From positions 37,378,867-37,442,866 of the forward strand of contig NC_088868.1 of the NCBI RefSeq assembly GCF_032884065.1: a DNA stretch of 64,000 bases, read 5' to 3'. The translations under genes were made by a program, and so were the position numbers. Below the pieces are notes generated by a model. That model did no database searches, was not told the DNA's origin, and was given only the letters and a program-made list of their open reading frames with translations. Within the stretch, counting starts at the first letter, position 1; each line of letters starts with the position of its first letter. Below, piece by piece: positions 1 through 11,029 of this stretch. The DNA comes from Artemia franciscana (lineage: Eukaryota > Arthropoda > Branchiopoda > Anostraca > Artemiidae).

Positions 1-287
1 AAACAAGTTTTTTAACTGAAAGTAAGGAGCAACATTAAAACTTAAAACGAACAGAAATTACATCGTATATGAAAGAGGTTGCTTCCTCATCAACGCCCCG
101 CATATACGCTAAGGTTTTTTACTGTTTAAAAAAAATTGAGATAAAGAGTAAAAATTTAGCGTAAAGAGCGGGGCTTTGATAAGGAAGCAGCCTCTTTCAT
201 CTACGAAGTAATTTCTGTTTGTTTTAAGTTTTAATGTTGCGCCTTACTTTCAGTTAAAAAAAACTTGTTTTTTTTATTTAATAAATA
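1..287. repeat. FB-family terminal palindrome (fold-back repeat), copy 1
   Basis: The first ~135 bases (AACAAGTTTTTTAACTGAAA onward) are the reverse complement of the last ~135 (ending in a run CTTTCAGTTAAAAAAAACTT). The result is a long imperfect hairpin centred near 130-150. The same palindrome recurs at 51912-52217 and 54323-54624, and in half form at 23655-23800 and 62600-62780. Elsewhere it is the 3' end of a longer element that begins TCAAACAG. Here only the palindrome is present, and the window edge may cut its left end. It has no coding capacity. Confidence 0.85.
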
Positions 288-1545
288 ACCGAGTCAAACT
301 CAAAATGAGCAGATATTAACATGAGTTGGGCACAAGACTCCTAGGCCTTCCCAAGGCCAGAACAGAATTTCCACATAATTTGGTCTTGGAGAGGCATAGG
401 GGATTTGAGCCTCAGCATGACAATCCGCATAGACACAATCATTTTTTATTTAGTCCAAAGGCAACTTTCAAACATAATGGGCAAATTGCATAATTTTAGG
501 GGGCTGACCTACGCAATATCCCTAGAGCTACAGTTAGAGAGCCGTTAAGCTATGCTGAAAAAAATGGCCATCTTAAAGTCTTATTGGAATTATTGGCAAA
601 ATCATGAACAAAATAGGAGGACTAATTGCTCTCCCATAAAAGAGGAGGGCTAAAGGTCTCGACGAACATGAAAGGTTTGCTGGAAAACTTCTAACAACTA
701 AAAATTAATTTTGAAGTTAAAGAAGTACATGACAAATTTGTGAAAATACGACTCATGAACTCGGATGACGAATTCTCGGTACTTCAAGCGAATAAACAAT
801 TCCGTGACCGGCCCTGAAAAAAAAAACTAGATAAAGTGATGAAATTTTTATTACAATGGAGTTTTCTTCAGTGATGATGTTAGTAAAACCTGCAGGTAGA
901 TTCGGGCTACGGTGAATCAAAAAAGAAAGAAATGAAGGATAAGGGTTTTGTTGCATGGATCCCACCCACGGTACCACCCACATTATGTTACATAGACCAA
1001 GACGGAGTGAAACGAAAAACGAAGTTGTATAACGTCCGACCAGTCGAATAAAATGTTTATATTTTTTTCTTTTTTTTTTGTCATTATTAGTGTCTTATTA
1101 GGATTTGTTTATAATAGTCATCATATAATTGCGCAAATATGTGTTAGTGTGCGCAAATTGTTGCCAAAATATGCGTGTTCTCTGTTGAATGAGAAAGAAT
1201 GGACATAATTCCAACAAAACGTAAGGGAATTCTCTGACGTGTGCGGTTGTTATATGTGTTTAGCTTAGTTTTTTTTTGAGTGGTCTTTTGTTAAATATTT
1301 GATTAACTGGAGTGACGTTTTTTTGTTGATTGATGATACTGAGTTTACATAATTTACCCGATCTTGCAAGTAGAACTAAACTTTTAGAGGAAAATTCTTT
1401 TGATATACTGGAATGCCTGAGGGATGTGAAGGATGATGAAACAGTAATTTTTAGAAGACAGCCCAAAAAACAGATATTCATTTATGGATGATTCTATCCC
1501 CATCTATCTATCCTCATCTTAATATTGATTTGTCTAAGGGCGAGG
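288..1545. other. Unassigned AT-rich intergenic stretch
   Basis: I see no gene, RNA or clear repeat family here. Short ORFs at 753-983 and 1260-1481 (minus) have no recognisable motif and look like chance. Confidence 0.5.
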
Positions 1546-1890
1546 TCAGGTACTTAAGCAAAAGTTGATTTCATCAATCTCTTTACAAGTACGACTATTT
1601 GCACGGTAAATATTTATTTCAAGCTCATTTAAAGATTTATCAAACATAGAAGGTGCTATGTCATCAAAAATGTACGTATCTAGAGAAGACAAAGCTATAG
1701 CAAAACACAGATCATTATTATAAAGAAGAAACAAAAGAGGGCCCATAATTAAACCCTGAGGGACACCAACCGCTGACACTAGCATAAGGAATAAAAAAAA
1801 AGAATTATTAGTTATAGAAACTTGTATTCTCTGAACAATATAGTATTTTACTAAATCCAGTACTTTCCCATGAACCCCCCGATTATTAAA
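1546..1890 (-). pseudogene. LINE reverse transcriptase fragment
   Basis: The minus-strand translation contains GVPQGLIMGPLLFLLYNNDL, the RT palm motif (usual form GVPQGSxLGPLLFLLYINDL). An IFDD variant of the catalytic Y/FADD box follows. Upstream, in another frame, is LVKYYIVQRIQVSI, which fits the stretch that precedes this motif in Jockey/CR1-type elements. The change of frame and missing ends mark it as a dead fragment. The clade is inferred from the motif only. Confidence 0.8.
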
Positions 1891-3440
1891 ATTAGAAAAT
1901 CAAATCAAATGAGATATTTCAGTCCAACCATTTTGGAATGTCCAGAAAAAGTCTTTCCAGAAATATTTCTTTGTCAAGACAATCACTCAAAAACTAGTTA
2001 GTAATGATCAAAGGCTGATCAGTGCCACATACCATTAGAAAACCAAAATGAATCTTTGAAAGAAATTCTGATTAGAAAAAAATATACATCTGATTATATA
2101 ATATTCTTGGCCTAAGTGGCATAACCAAGGACACTTAGTGTATCCTAAGATTGCAATATGGGAATGCCTTATTTATATGTAGCGTACCTCTATAGAAGGC
2201 AAGGATCAAGGGGAACCTTATCCCTAGTGGTCCATAATAGAAACTGGGGCACCCTCACCCAGAGCCCCAAACACAGTTGATTAAGGAAGAAGGTCTGTCA
2301 AATGTATACTTAACAAGGCCCATGGGTGAGCGGTAACGTCCTTTGTGTTAAAACCTTCTTCCGGTAATTGGTTAAATTGCATGGTGACGTAGAAACTGTC
2401 GTGAGAGTATCCTTTTGTAGGAGGACAACAGCGGCAGGACATAAGATTAATCGATGGATAGTGGCCTCTACAAAATGCTGCCTTGACTTTAATATGGTAT
2501 ATGCAAGACTGAGGACCTTGCAGTCAATTCTATTGCCACTTGAGGGCTGGCACCCCTCAAGGAAACAAGGCCTATTCAATGACACAGTGTTTGTTTGGGA
2601 TTCTGATTAATGAATAGCTCTTCTGGGCTTGGTCTCTTTTGGAGGGTATTTTTTCACTGAAAAATTTCTTCTTAGGTTATTTATCTGCAATGGGTTGCCC
2701 CCCTGTAGTAGCATAGTATTTGTAAGCATTAATATTGAATAGGTAGGTGGTATTAGACTTGAGACTCTCTATGCAGGATTTTGACTCTTTATGATAGAAA
2801 AGCATAAAAAAATGCAGAAGACCATGATGTGACCAAGACGAACCCAGGATTTCATAAATACTCCATTGGAGGTCCTAGGGGATTCTTGCTGTCCCGTTCT
2901 AGGGCTGCTCAAGTGCTTCCTTATAAATTTGAGAAGGAGTGTTTGTCTCCATCTTAAATTGGTATCTGGAAAACATTGCTTTTCCTTAGGCCAAAATAAC
3001 TTCAATGATTTAAAATATGAAATCTACAGCTTCTAAGGTTACGACGTAAAAAATATTTAATGTAATGGCATCGACTGACGAATTCTGATGATTCAGACTA
3101 AACTGATTATGCTTTTCAGATACACCAGGGGTAGGAAGCATGAAATAAGGTGATATAGAATTTAGATACTCAGGTAGGAAAGATTGGCTGTATAGACATG
3201 TATTAGGGCTCACGATTAATAAGAAAGCCGCTAAGTCTTGTTTATACTGCGAAAGAATAAGAAAAAGAATTTTATTTTTTCATTTTATGATTAAAAAGTT
3301 TAGGGTATAAGTTATAATAGTGTATGCCCTTTTAAACCAATCAATGGAGATACTGGTGACTGTATTCCAGGTAAAAATATGGTGTTTTATTAGGATATTT
3401 TGAAGCCCAGGTCTTGAGAATTAGGTTTAGATGGCATCCT
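1891..3440. other. Unassigned stretch
   Basis: No recognisable gene. Overlapping ORFs on both strands at 2310-2610, and minus ORFs at 2769-3005 and 3010-3213, show no known motif. They may be remnants of repeats I cannot name. Confidence 0.4.
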
Positions 3441-3449
3441 ACCTTAGGA

Positions 3450-5545
3450 TAATTTGGCGAAGGACAAGAAAACATTAATGGCTACAGACTGTTACAAATT
3501 TGTAGGTATAACAATCTAGCTATTACCATTCCGGCGTTTGGTCATAAAATGACCAATAAGTTAACCTGGTATTCACTTGATGGTAAGACAGCAAACCATA
3601 TTGATTATATTATTGTAATTTGACCCCTGGTAGGATTAATGCAAGATACTATGGTATAAAGGAGCTCTGTCATTGTTTCAAAGTAATGATCATCATCCAG
3701 TAATGGCAAAGGCTAATGTAAACCTTAAATTTCTTAAGAGTAACTGCCTCCCAGAGAATTAGGATGCTGGTATTCTCCAGGATAAAAATTAAAAAAATCT
3801 TTCGATGTACAGTGGATAACTAAACTGGAGGGATTAAAATGTCACAATGTTAGAAACAGATTGAATTATTTTAGGACAAGAATTTATGACGTTGCTGATG
3901 GTGTCTTAGAAAAAAGGTTAAGAGTACAGCTAGGAATATTAGTAAAATCGCTTTATGTTTAATAAAGGGCCCGCCCATTATTAAACAGGGAGATTGTACA
4001 AGAGCTATCTGAGTGACAGATGAAACCAAAAAAGAGGAGTATAAGAAAAGTAGTGATAGCCTTAAAACATTAAGCAACGAGAGATGAAGCGGAGAAAATG
4101 GACAAAATTGCCAAGTATTTGTGAGATGCAGCTAGACGACATAATAGTAAAGTATCATACTGGCATGTTAATAAATGGAGAGAGAGTTGTCAATCCGGAC
4201 TAGTCCCAGTTAAAGATAGGAACGGGGCCATAATTAGCGATAAAGGAAGACTTAACGACAAATGGGCAAAATATTTTGAGAATGTTGCAGGAAATAATAT
4301 AGAGGAAAATAGAAAAGTTTGTAATACCTCTGATTTTAATGAAGACTTGTTTTGTGACAAAAAAAAGTGACCCTACTAAAAAGATAAAAATATAATAAGG
4401 CTTAAAGTACTAAAAGGGTTGCAATTGAGTTTCTTAAATATGGTGGCTCTGAGGTTAGAAATGAGCTATTGAATATTATGATTAGGATTTTTGAAAAAGG
4501 AAATGTACCGAGTAATTTTAGGTGTACCTTATAGAAACCACTATATAAGAAATGGTGATGAGAGTGAGTTTGGTAAATATTGAGGCCTCATTTTGGTCTT
4601 AGTAGGTAGCATATACTTTAATAATATGATAATTTTTAGACTTAGAGGTGCTTTAGACAAGGCTATGAGAGACTAGCAGTGCGGCTTTTGGGAAGGAGAA
4701 GGATGTGTTGACCAGATTCCCACTCTTTAGTTAAAAATTAAGAGGCACTTGAGTTATCAGACACCTTTGGTCCTCAGTTGTATAGATTATGAGGAAGTAA
4801 GACTGCTGTGGTTAAGTTAGAAAATGAGGCTAGCAGTTGTTTTCGTCTTAAATGAGGAATTAAGAAAAGTATTGTTCTATCTCCCTTTATTTGGACCATT
4901 GTGATGGACTTTGAGTCAAGGAGCATAGGAAAGGCAATGGGAGACGAAGGAATCAAAGTGACAGGAAAAGCTTTCCCTTGCTCATTTTTTGCCCATGATT
5001 TAAGTATCCTAGATGAAAAAATGAATGAGCCTTTAAAGGTTTAGTGAGTTTACGGTTCTAGAATCACTTTGAAAATTGACGTTAAGAAAAATAAGTAAAT
5101 AATGTTAAGACTAAGTGAAGTTGAAAAGGTGACGCTCTGTAACGAAAAGAATCATCAGGTGATCAGTTTCACTTTCTTTGGTAGTATTATTAGTGAGGAC
5201 GGTGGGAGCAGTAAAGATGTTAAAAGTAGAATAGCCCAGATTCAGGGTGTTTTTTTCACAGTGAAAAAGTTTAGAAGAATAGGAAGATAAGTCTGAATAC
5301 CAATTTTAGAACATTGGAAGCTTCCCTGATCACTGTGTTCAAATGTAGTTATGAAGCAAGGGTGCTCTGAAAAGTATATAGGGATTTGATTGATGTTTTC
5401 CAGATAAATTGCCTACTTGGTGCTCTTGCCACCTGGCTGACGGACCGTATTTCAAACAAAAGGCTGTACGACAAGTGTGGTTCAATTTCACGTTCCATGG
5501 CTAAAATAAGAGAAAGATTGAAATGGCTTTTAGTTCTTTTATTTC
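3450..5545 (+). mobile_element. Decayed RTE-type non-LTR retrotransposon, copy 2
   Basis: This stretch runs collinear with the better preserved element at 40840-43045. Shared segments include the endonuclease end (FGHKM, then DGKTANHIDYIIV), a linker like SGLVPVKDRNGAIISDKG, RT scraps, and a tail with FTFFGSIISEDGGSSKDVKSR followed by DVFQINCL. Frequent stops and indels leave no ORF over 62 codons. In an intact element this would be one ORF with an apurinic-like endonuclease and an RTE-clade reverse transcriptase. It lacks the TAG-rich 3' tail seen in the other copies. Confidence 0.85.
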
Positions 5546-6030
5546 TCTTTTTTCAACCAAATGCTTTTCTTTAACACATTATATGAGTCCAAATTACGTC
5601 TAATGCAGGTGGAGGAATCGTTAAATAACTTTTCTCTGACAGAATTTAACCCTCATCCAGATTTTTAACCTGATATTAATAATTGTACAGGGAATTTATT
5701 TTGTAAGATGGAAGCACTGAAGTTTGTAGGTCCGGCTCAAAAACAGGGTCTTGGGCTATGTTTTTGTTATTTAAGATGGTCTTATTGATGGTGGGATTTT
5801 TGCTGATGTTCTTGATTTTTGGATTTATTTTATAAATTATTTTGTAGGTCGTTATGTTTTTTTTTACTTTGTAACAAAAAATACCGATAATAATAATACT
5901 TGAGGTTGTCTGCCCAATATCAGTAAATGTACCGGTTGTTGGTTTCGCTGCCGAGATTATTTCATTCTTTGGACTTTTGTTAAAATCACATTACATAATA
6001 AAATGTTTCAATGCGCACTTCTTGGTAATG
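5546..6030. other. Unassigned stretch before the Penelope-like remnant
   Basis: AT-rich, without a usable ORF. The last ~150 bases probably belong to the Penelope-like element that follows, because the broken reading leads into its cysteine motif. Confidence 0.4.
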
Positions 6031-6033
6031 TAA

Positions 6034-6481
6034 ATTGTAAAACAAAATGTTTCTTATTTAATGGAATGTAAAATGTGTTATCTACTATATGTGGGGGAAA
6101 TTATTAACACCAATTATACGAGATGTTCTGGACATGAAAGTTCAATTAACGAGAAAAAAACTAAAAATTTTCTAGTTCAACGTTGTAATAATTGTACTTG
6201 CTCTTTAGCTGATCTAACTATTACAATTTTAGAAAACGTTGACTAAAATAATTTATTTAAAGAAGAAAAATAATAAATTTCGTAAACGTAAAAATTATTG
6301 GATCTATTCATGCGACACAGCTTATTCTTTTGGAATGAATGATCGAGTAACAAAATTTGGAGACACGTCTAATGTCGTTTTTAATTGTATTAACAGCTTA
6401 ATGGGTAATTCTTCTCTTAATTGTCTCATTAAGCATAAAAATCGATCAAGACGGCATCGGAAAAATAACAGAACAAAATAA
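6034..6481 (+). pseudogene. Penelope-like element GIY-YIG endonuclease remnant
   Basis: Reading through 6034-6246 and then 6239-6481 (one frameshift) gives NVSYLMECKMCYLLYVGEI. This fits the GIY-YIG start NVVYLIxCxxCxxxYVGET, with NVSYL for the GIY strand and YVG for YIG. A DLTITILENVD strand follows, then RKNYWIYSCDTAYSFGMNDRV, matching the RxxEDYWIxxLxTxYPFGLNDR block found at the C-terminus of Penelope-like retroelements. The usual RKR.E acidic residue reads as N. Basic residues end the protein. In live elements this nuclease makes the nick that primes reverse transcription. Here the upstream RT is missing, so it is a 3' fragment. Confidence 0.75.
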
Positions 6482-7120
6482 TATAGATTTAAATTATTAT
6501 TGGATGGATTTATACCAGCAATTTCAGTTCAATGATGTGACTATTATAAAAATATGTTTATCATATTAACTAAGTTATCAAAGCAAAATTTAATAATTTA
6601 TTCTTGATCTTGAAAAATAGAGCAATTTGTAATTCAAAAACTAAATTATTTACTTAGGTGTTTCGAATTATAAGAAATCTAATAAGACTGTTAATAAGGA
6701 AAATAGATTATATCTATCTATAAGATTTAGTAGTAAATAAAGAGAGGATATTAATTTACATGGAATTTTAAACCAGCAGAATGTGAAGCATGTCCCTTAT
6801 ATTAATTTGAATTGCAAGAAAAATCTGATTATAACGTAATATATCAAAAACGCTATGTGAAGTTATTTTAGGTATAATTTAGTACTTGAAAAATTTGACA
6901 AGCATAGTAATTGAAAGACTGTTCGTAATTGAGAGCATTTCTTATCATTCGTAAATCTGACTTACGAACACATTATAACAGAACATGTTGCAATAATATA
7001 GTAACGTGATCTTAAGTATATAATGAAAATAGGGACCAAAATTAATCTTTCCAAACATTTAAAGCCATCAAATATTCTTAGTGCGTTAAATAATTACTTC
7101 TGAGTTCTTTATTTAACAAT
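6482..7120 (+). other. Possible continuation of the Penelope-like element
   Basis: AT-rich sequence with broken + strand reading downstream of the GIY-YIG block. I cannot match it to a domain. Its codon-like texture suggests decayed element sequence rather than unique DNA, but this is a weak inference. Confidence 0.3.
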
Positions 7121-7699
7121 AAATCTCAAAAAAAAATTACTTCAAGACAATCTCTCCCATAAGGTTCTATGACCAGGAAAGAACAGGGGAAAAAATACCA
7201 ACACAAAAAATATAATCAAAATTAAAAAAAAACCGAGTCACCCAACTTAAGAATCCCCCAAAATTATAATCTAGTTAGGGGGCTGCACAAAATTTCATCA
7301 ATTCAATTAAATATGCAACTAAATCTAGAGACATCAATTCCAAAGGAAACAGGAAAAATAATTAATTATGAGCAAGAAAATCTCTTATATAATTTTTGAC
7401 AAAACCAAACGTGTGGCAGCTTCGTGCGAACTCTGGGAGTTTGTTCCAGATCCTGCTGCAAGCTGTCAGAGGGTTGAAATCAAACCTCACTGATGGATTG
7501 TGAAAAATCTATAAATTGTTTTAAGTGTGGAGATGATACGTCGATGAAAAGATATATCATTACAAAGGAAAACAGGAAGATGACCGTGCAAATGTAAAAA
7601 AAATTAAAGAAGAACAATAAAGAAAATAGAAATATTTCAAATCAAGCAAGGGTTTAAGGTAAGATCGGATACCTAAATAATAGTCCTTGCTTTATCATT
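7121..7699. other. Probable LINE-B 3' flank
   Basis: No ORF of note. By position this is the 3' untranslated side of the minus-strand LINE-B element that starts at about 10.58 kb, but no poly-A or tail repeat is visible to fix its end. Confidence 0.3.
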
Positions 7700-7765
7700 A
7701 AGTTTTGAAAGTGGCATCAAAGACGAAGGAATTTTTGACATCTAAATAACAGGACAATATGAAAA

Positions 7766-8038
7766 TTAAGACTGAACTAGACTGCAGAAAAAGATTCTAA
7801 GAATTGACTCTGGAAATTTATTTTTGAGCTTTCTAAGGATTCCGAGACTCCTGGAGACTTTCATTTTCATCAGGTCAATATGATACTTGAAGGAAAATTT
7901 TTTGTCAAACAAGATGCCTAGGAGTTGAACGTAACGATCCTTAGGTCTACTTAAAAAACCTCTTGATATGTCTATTTCTTTTAAGTCAGGGCAAGCCTTT
8001 GACTCCGCAGAAAATGAGAATGCCAGATTTTTTGGCAT
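7766..8038 (-). pseudogene. LINE-B RT thumb / C-terminal fragment
   Basis: The 90-codon reading contains VQLLGILFDKKFSFKYHIDL, then SRSLGILRKLKNKFP and FFCSLVQS. This is the conserved YLGVxxDxxLxFxxHI...KxSxxxGxLxKLR...YYSLIxP region found just after the catalytic box in CR1/Jockey-type RTs. It belongs to the same element as the RT upstream and is offset from it by indels. Confidence 0.8.
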
Positions 8039-8099
8039 TTAAGAGAATATAATTTATATGAAACCCCTGGATAACTTTTTAAAAAGAGCTATCATCTTT

Positions 8100-9752
8100 G
8101 AAAGAACATCAGAGACAGTTCCATCAGTTGTGCCAAGTGTAGTGTCATCAGTAAAAGGCATAAGTGCATCCGGTAAAGACAAACTCCTGTCACAACTAGT
8201 GGCAGAAACTGGTTGATAAAGATGACAGTACATGGTAGGTTTTAAACTTTTAACCGCATTAATAAGGTCATTGAGGTAGATTAAAAAGATTGTCGGCCCA
8301 ATGAGAGATCCTTGTAGAACTCCAAACTCTAATCAAGAAGGGTTAGAAAAGTGCAAATCAACCGAGATGACTCGACCACATAAATAAGATGGAAACCAAG
8401 AATAAGCTTTCCCGCTTATACTAATATGGGACATTTTCAAAAGAAGAATTTAATATTTTTATTATTTAAGAATTAACGACGCTTTTTGACTACTATGGTC
8501 CTTGCGTCGGCCCTGCAGTGCATTCCTGCAGCGTGACTCGATCTCTGGGTCCCGTATTAACAAGCTATGGTCAAATCCACTGCGCCACCACATGACGAAG
8601 AAGAATTTAGTATGTTAATGAGTCAAATGATTTTCAAACATAAAGAAAAAGAGCACCAGGTATCAGACAAGAGTCAAGATCTAAATGTAAATAATTCAAG
8701 AGAGTTGCACATGTAAGCTTAGTTGAGTGCTTCGCCCTAAAACCAAACTGAAAATCATGAAAAAAGGTTCCAAATCAAAAAGAAAATCAAGAAGTCGAGA
8801 AAGCATAGCTCTTTAAAATATTTTTAACACTGATAAAAGAGATATGGGACGATAATTTGGAGGATCATCAATTGATCCACCTTTCAAAAGAATAGTATTA
8901 CGATCACGCTTTAAAGCGCTTGGGAAGACACTATTTTCTAAACAAAGATTGACAAGTGTCGTGAAGGCAGACAAGATGACAAGAAGAATGAGCTTGACAA
9001 CCTTAGTCGGAAAGTGGTCTGGGCCAGAAGATGAAGAACCCCTCATACTATTTGTCAATTCTGGCTATTTCAGCTTCAGAGACAGGTTCTAATACCATTT
9101 AATTAGGACAAGGTGGTCCAAGGTAAGACCAGAAATCAGGTAGAGATGAAGAAGTACTTACAGAAGAGGCTGTAGTTTTGTCGATATTAGCAAAATAGGA
9201 AGTAAAAGCATCTTGAACTTTTAGCTCACCCTCTAAATTGTTGCCACCAATCACAACACTTGAAGGGACAGAAGGAGACAGAATAGATAGCCTAATACCC
9301 GAATTTATTAATTAGAATGTCTTCCTAATGTCTTTACTGCACACGGAGAATTTTCTATAATAAAATAACGATTTATCCTCTCGGCAAGGCAAATTGTAAA
9401 CTCTTCTATAAGCTTTGAAAAGTTGAAGCCAAGAATCACACTAAAATTGCTTGGAGGACCTGTAAGCCTTCCAAAGATTATGACTCTTACTCCAACTCTT
9501 AAGGAGTCCAGGACTCATCCAAGGATTCAAAGGGGCTGTTCTTTTCGATGCCAGATTCGACTGGGGTGCATCACATGTATCCAAGGTAACTTCTTTCAAG
9601 GAATCATAAAACGAATTAAATAAAGAATCTGTTTCAGGTTCATTTTCAGAAGTACTCCACAAACGACCCGCCAACCGTGGCCTAAGAATGTGTAAACCCT
9701 GTTCATTAAATTTTAAAGAGGAAAAACCAGCTCCTTGGCTCCCCCTAGGCAA
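8100..9752 (-). pseudogene. LINE-B ORF2 linker and reverse transcriptase, broken
   Basis: The linker at 9752-9441 contains PLNPWMSPGLLKSWSKSHNL, a common endonuclease-RT linker pattern. The RT begins near 9058 with SSSGPDHFPTKVVKL and then NYRPISLLSVL (the YRPISLL box). At ~8345-8270 a second block reads GVLQGSLIGPTIFLIYLNDL, and near 8140 LMPFTDDTTL holds the DD catalytic pair. Frameshifts and stops separate the blocks. A SINE with target duplication (8441-8613) interrupts the region between the RT blocks. Confidence 0.8.
8441..8613 (-). mobile_element. tRNA-derived SINE with 16-bp target-site duplication
   Basis: The insertion itself is 8457-8597 (141 bp). It is flanked by AAGAAGAATTTAATAT at 8441-8456 and AAGAAGAATTTAGTAT at 8598-8613, a direct duplication with one mismatch. 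On the minus strand the head carries an A-box-like TGGCGCAGTGG (8587-8577) and a B-box-like AGATCGAGTCACG (8544-8532) at tRNA-like spacing. The tail ends in an A-rich run near 8457. It sits inside the dead LINE-B RT, so it inserted after that element. Confidence 0.75.
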
Positions 9753-10441
9753 CGAATCAGAAAAATCATACTTGAAAAAACAGGGAAATGGTCTGAGAAA
9801 TAACTTGTCAATACAGAATTTTGCACTTAGGACAACGATGAAAAAATTTTATCAAGCGAAAAAGCGGTAATGTTAGTTATGCGAGTTGGAATTCATGCAG
9901 AAGGTAATGTCCCACAAGCTAGGATTGTTGAAAGAAAATCCAAAGACGAGGATGACCGGTCAAATGAATTAAGGTTGAAGTCACCCATAATGACAAGTTC
10001 ACATGAATGAAGGTGGATAATATCCAAAACCTGATCAAGAATCTGAAGGAAAGAGGGAACAGACCCATTAGGAGACCGGTATATATTGCCAAAAATCAAA
10101 GTTTTAGCTTTGGTTTTAATCTCAACAAATATGGATTCAAAAATTCTTTCTTCATTTCTTGAGAGGTCATGTCTAACAGGGCAGAGAAGATATTCCGAAA
10201 CATAAACAGCAGGGCTAACTTTAGCCATCCAGCCTCGATTCAAATATTCCATCTTGTACCCAGGGAGATGCAATAGAGATTTGTGTTTCGAATCAAGGAA
10301 AGTCTCACAAAGACCAATAAAATCGGGGTGACCACTACGCACTTTTTTCCATTCATCAAACGAAGAACAAAGACCCTGTAGATTATGGTAAAGTACAGAG
10401 AATCTACAATCTCGTTCGAATACTCGATCTAAATCTGACAC
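9753..10441 (-). pseudogene. LINE-B ORF2 endonuclease domain (APE type)
   Basis: A 182-codon open stretch (10441-9893) shows the endonuclease/exonuclease/phosphatase fold signatures in order: HNLQGLCSSFDEW near residue 19 (usually N-x-x-G), GLCETFL near 43 (catalytic E), IFGNIYRSPNGS near 115, and ELVIMGDFNLNSFD near 147 (catalytic D and N). After a frameshift, SDHFPVFS at about 9.80 kb supplies the C-terminal SDH box. All catalytic residues are visible, so this domain decayed late. It would nick target DNA to start integration. No fixed upstream start can be chosen; the first Met at 10441 may lie inside the protein. Confidence 0.85.
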
Positions 10442-10580
10442 ATACTTACTACTTACTGAAAAATGGGGATGTAATGGTGATTTATTAGACTGACCTACTT
10501 AATTATTTATCAAACTAATTACATCAATTGGGTTGTTTTGGTGATGAAATAGTTGCTCACCCAAAGAAGAGATGTCACAC

Positions 10581-11029
10581 GAACTAGAGTGAGACAAAAT
10601 CAAAATATTCATAAACTATGATCCATTGTGCGTCATTCACCAACCAGCTTGGCATCTTCATAACAATGACATTTGGACAGCAACTAGGCAAACTGAACGA
10701 TGATCTCATTTTTGCCACAAATGAAACTGAAACAGAAAAAATAAAGGCCAAAAACAGATAACTTGGATAAGAGAACAACTTGTACACAAAATAAAAAAAT
10801 AACAAAAACATAAATAAATCTCACAATCTAGGAGAAAAATATATCTATCATAACTTACGAAAAAAACTAACCCAAATCAAACAATTCACTAAAAAAATGA
10901 ATGAATCACACCATTAACTCATCACCTCCGACTGACACATCGGGGGAGGGAACAACAGAGGCTGTATTACTAGATAGTTTAAACTTAATTTTATAATTGA
11001 ATAATATATATATATACAAATTGAATTAT
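10581..11029. other. Gap between LINE-B and LINE-C
   Basis: No recognisable gene. This is probably the 5' part of LINE-B (ORF1/ORF2 junction) in decayed form plus AT-rich spacer, including a short TA run near 11.0 kb. Confidence 0.35.

Larger units (their letters stand above)
7700..10580 (-). mobile_element. LINE-B non-LTR retrotransposon (CR1/Jockey-like), copy 1
   Basis: Domains follow in order on the minus strand. An N-terminal spacer at ~10.58-10.45 kb reads SLGEQLFHHQNNPIDV. The endonuclease spans 10441-~9753, a linker 9752-9441, the RT ~9058-8100, and the thumb/C-terminal region 8038-7766. The spacer and endonuclease match the second copy at 59.7-61.8 kb (SLGERLIELQNNPLDI; MGDFNLN). 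The RT is broken by frameshifts and by a SINE at 8457-8597. Assignment to a Jockey/CR1-like group rests on domain order and motifs; the exact clade is uncertain. Confidence 0.85.

Noticed and set aside
2310-2610. Overlapping 91- and 80-codon ORFs on opposite strands
   Set aside because: No known motif in either reading and no repeat partner; cannot be supported as a gene.
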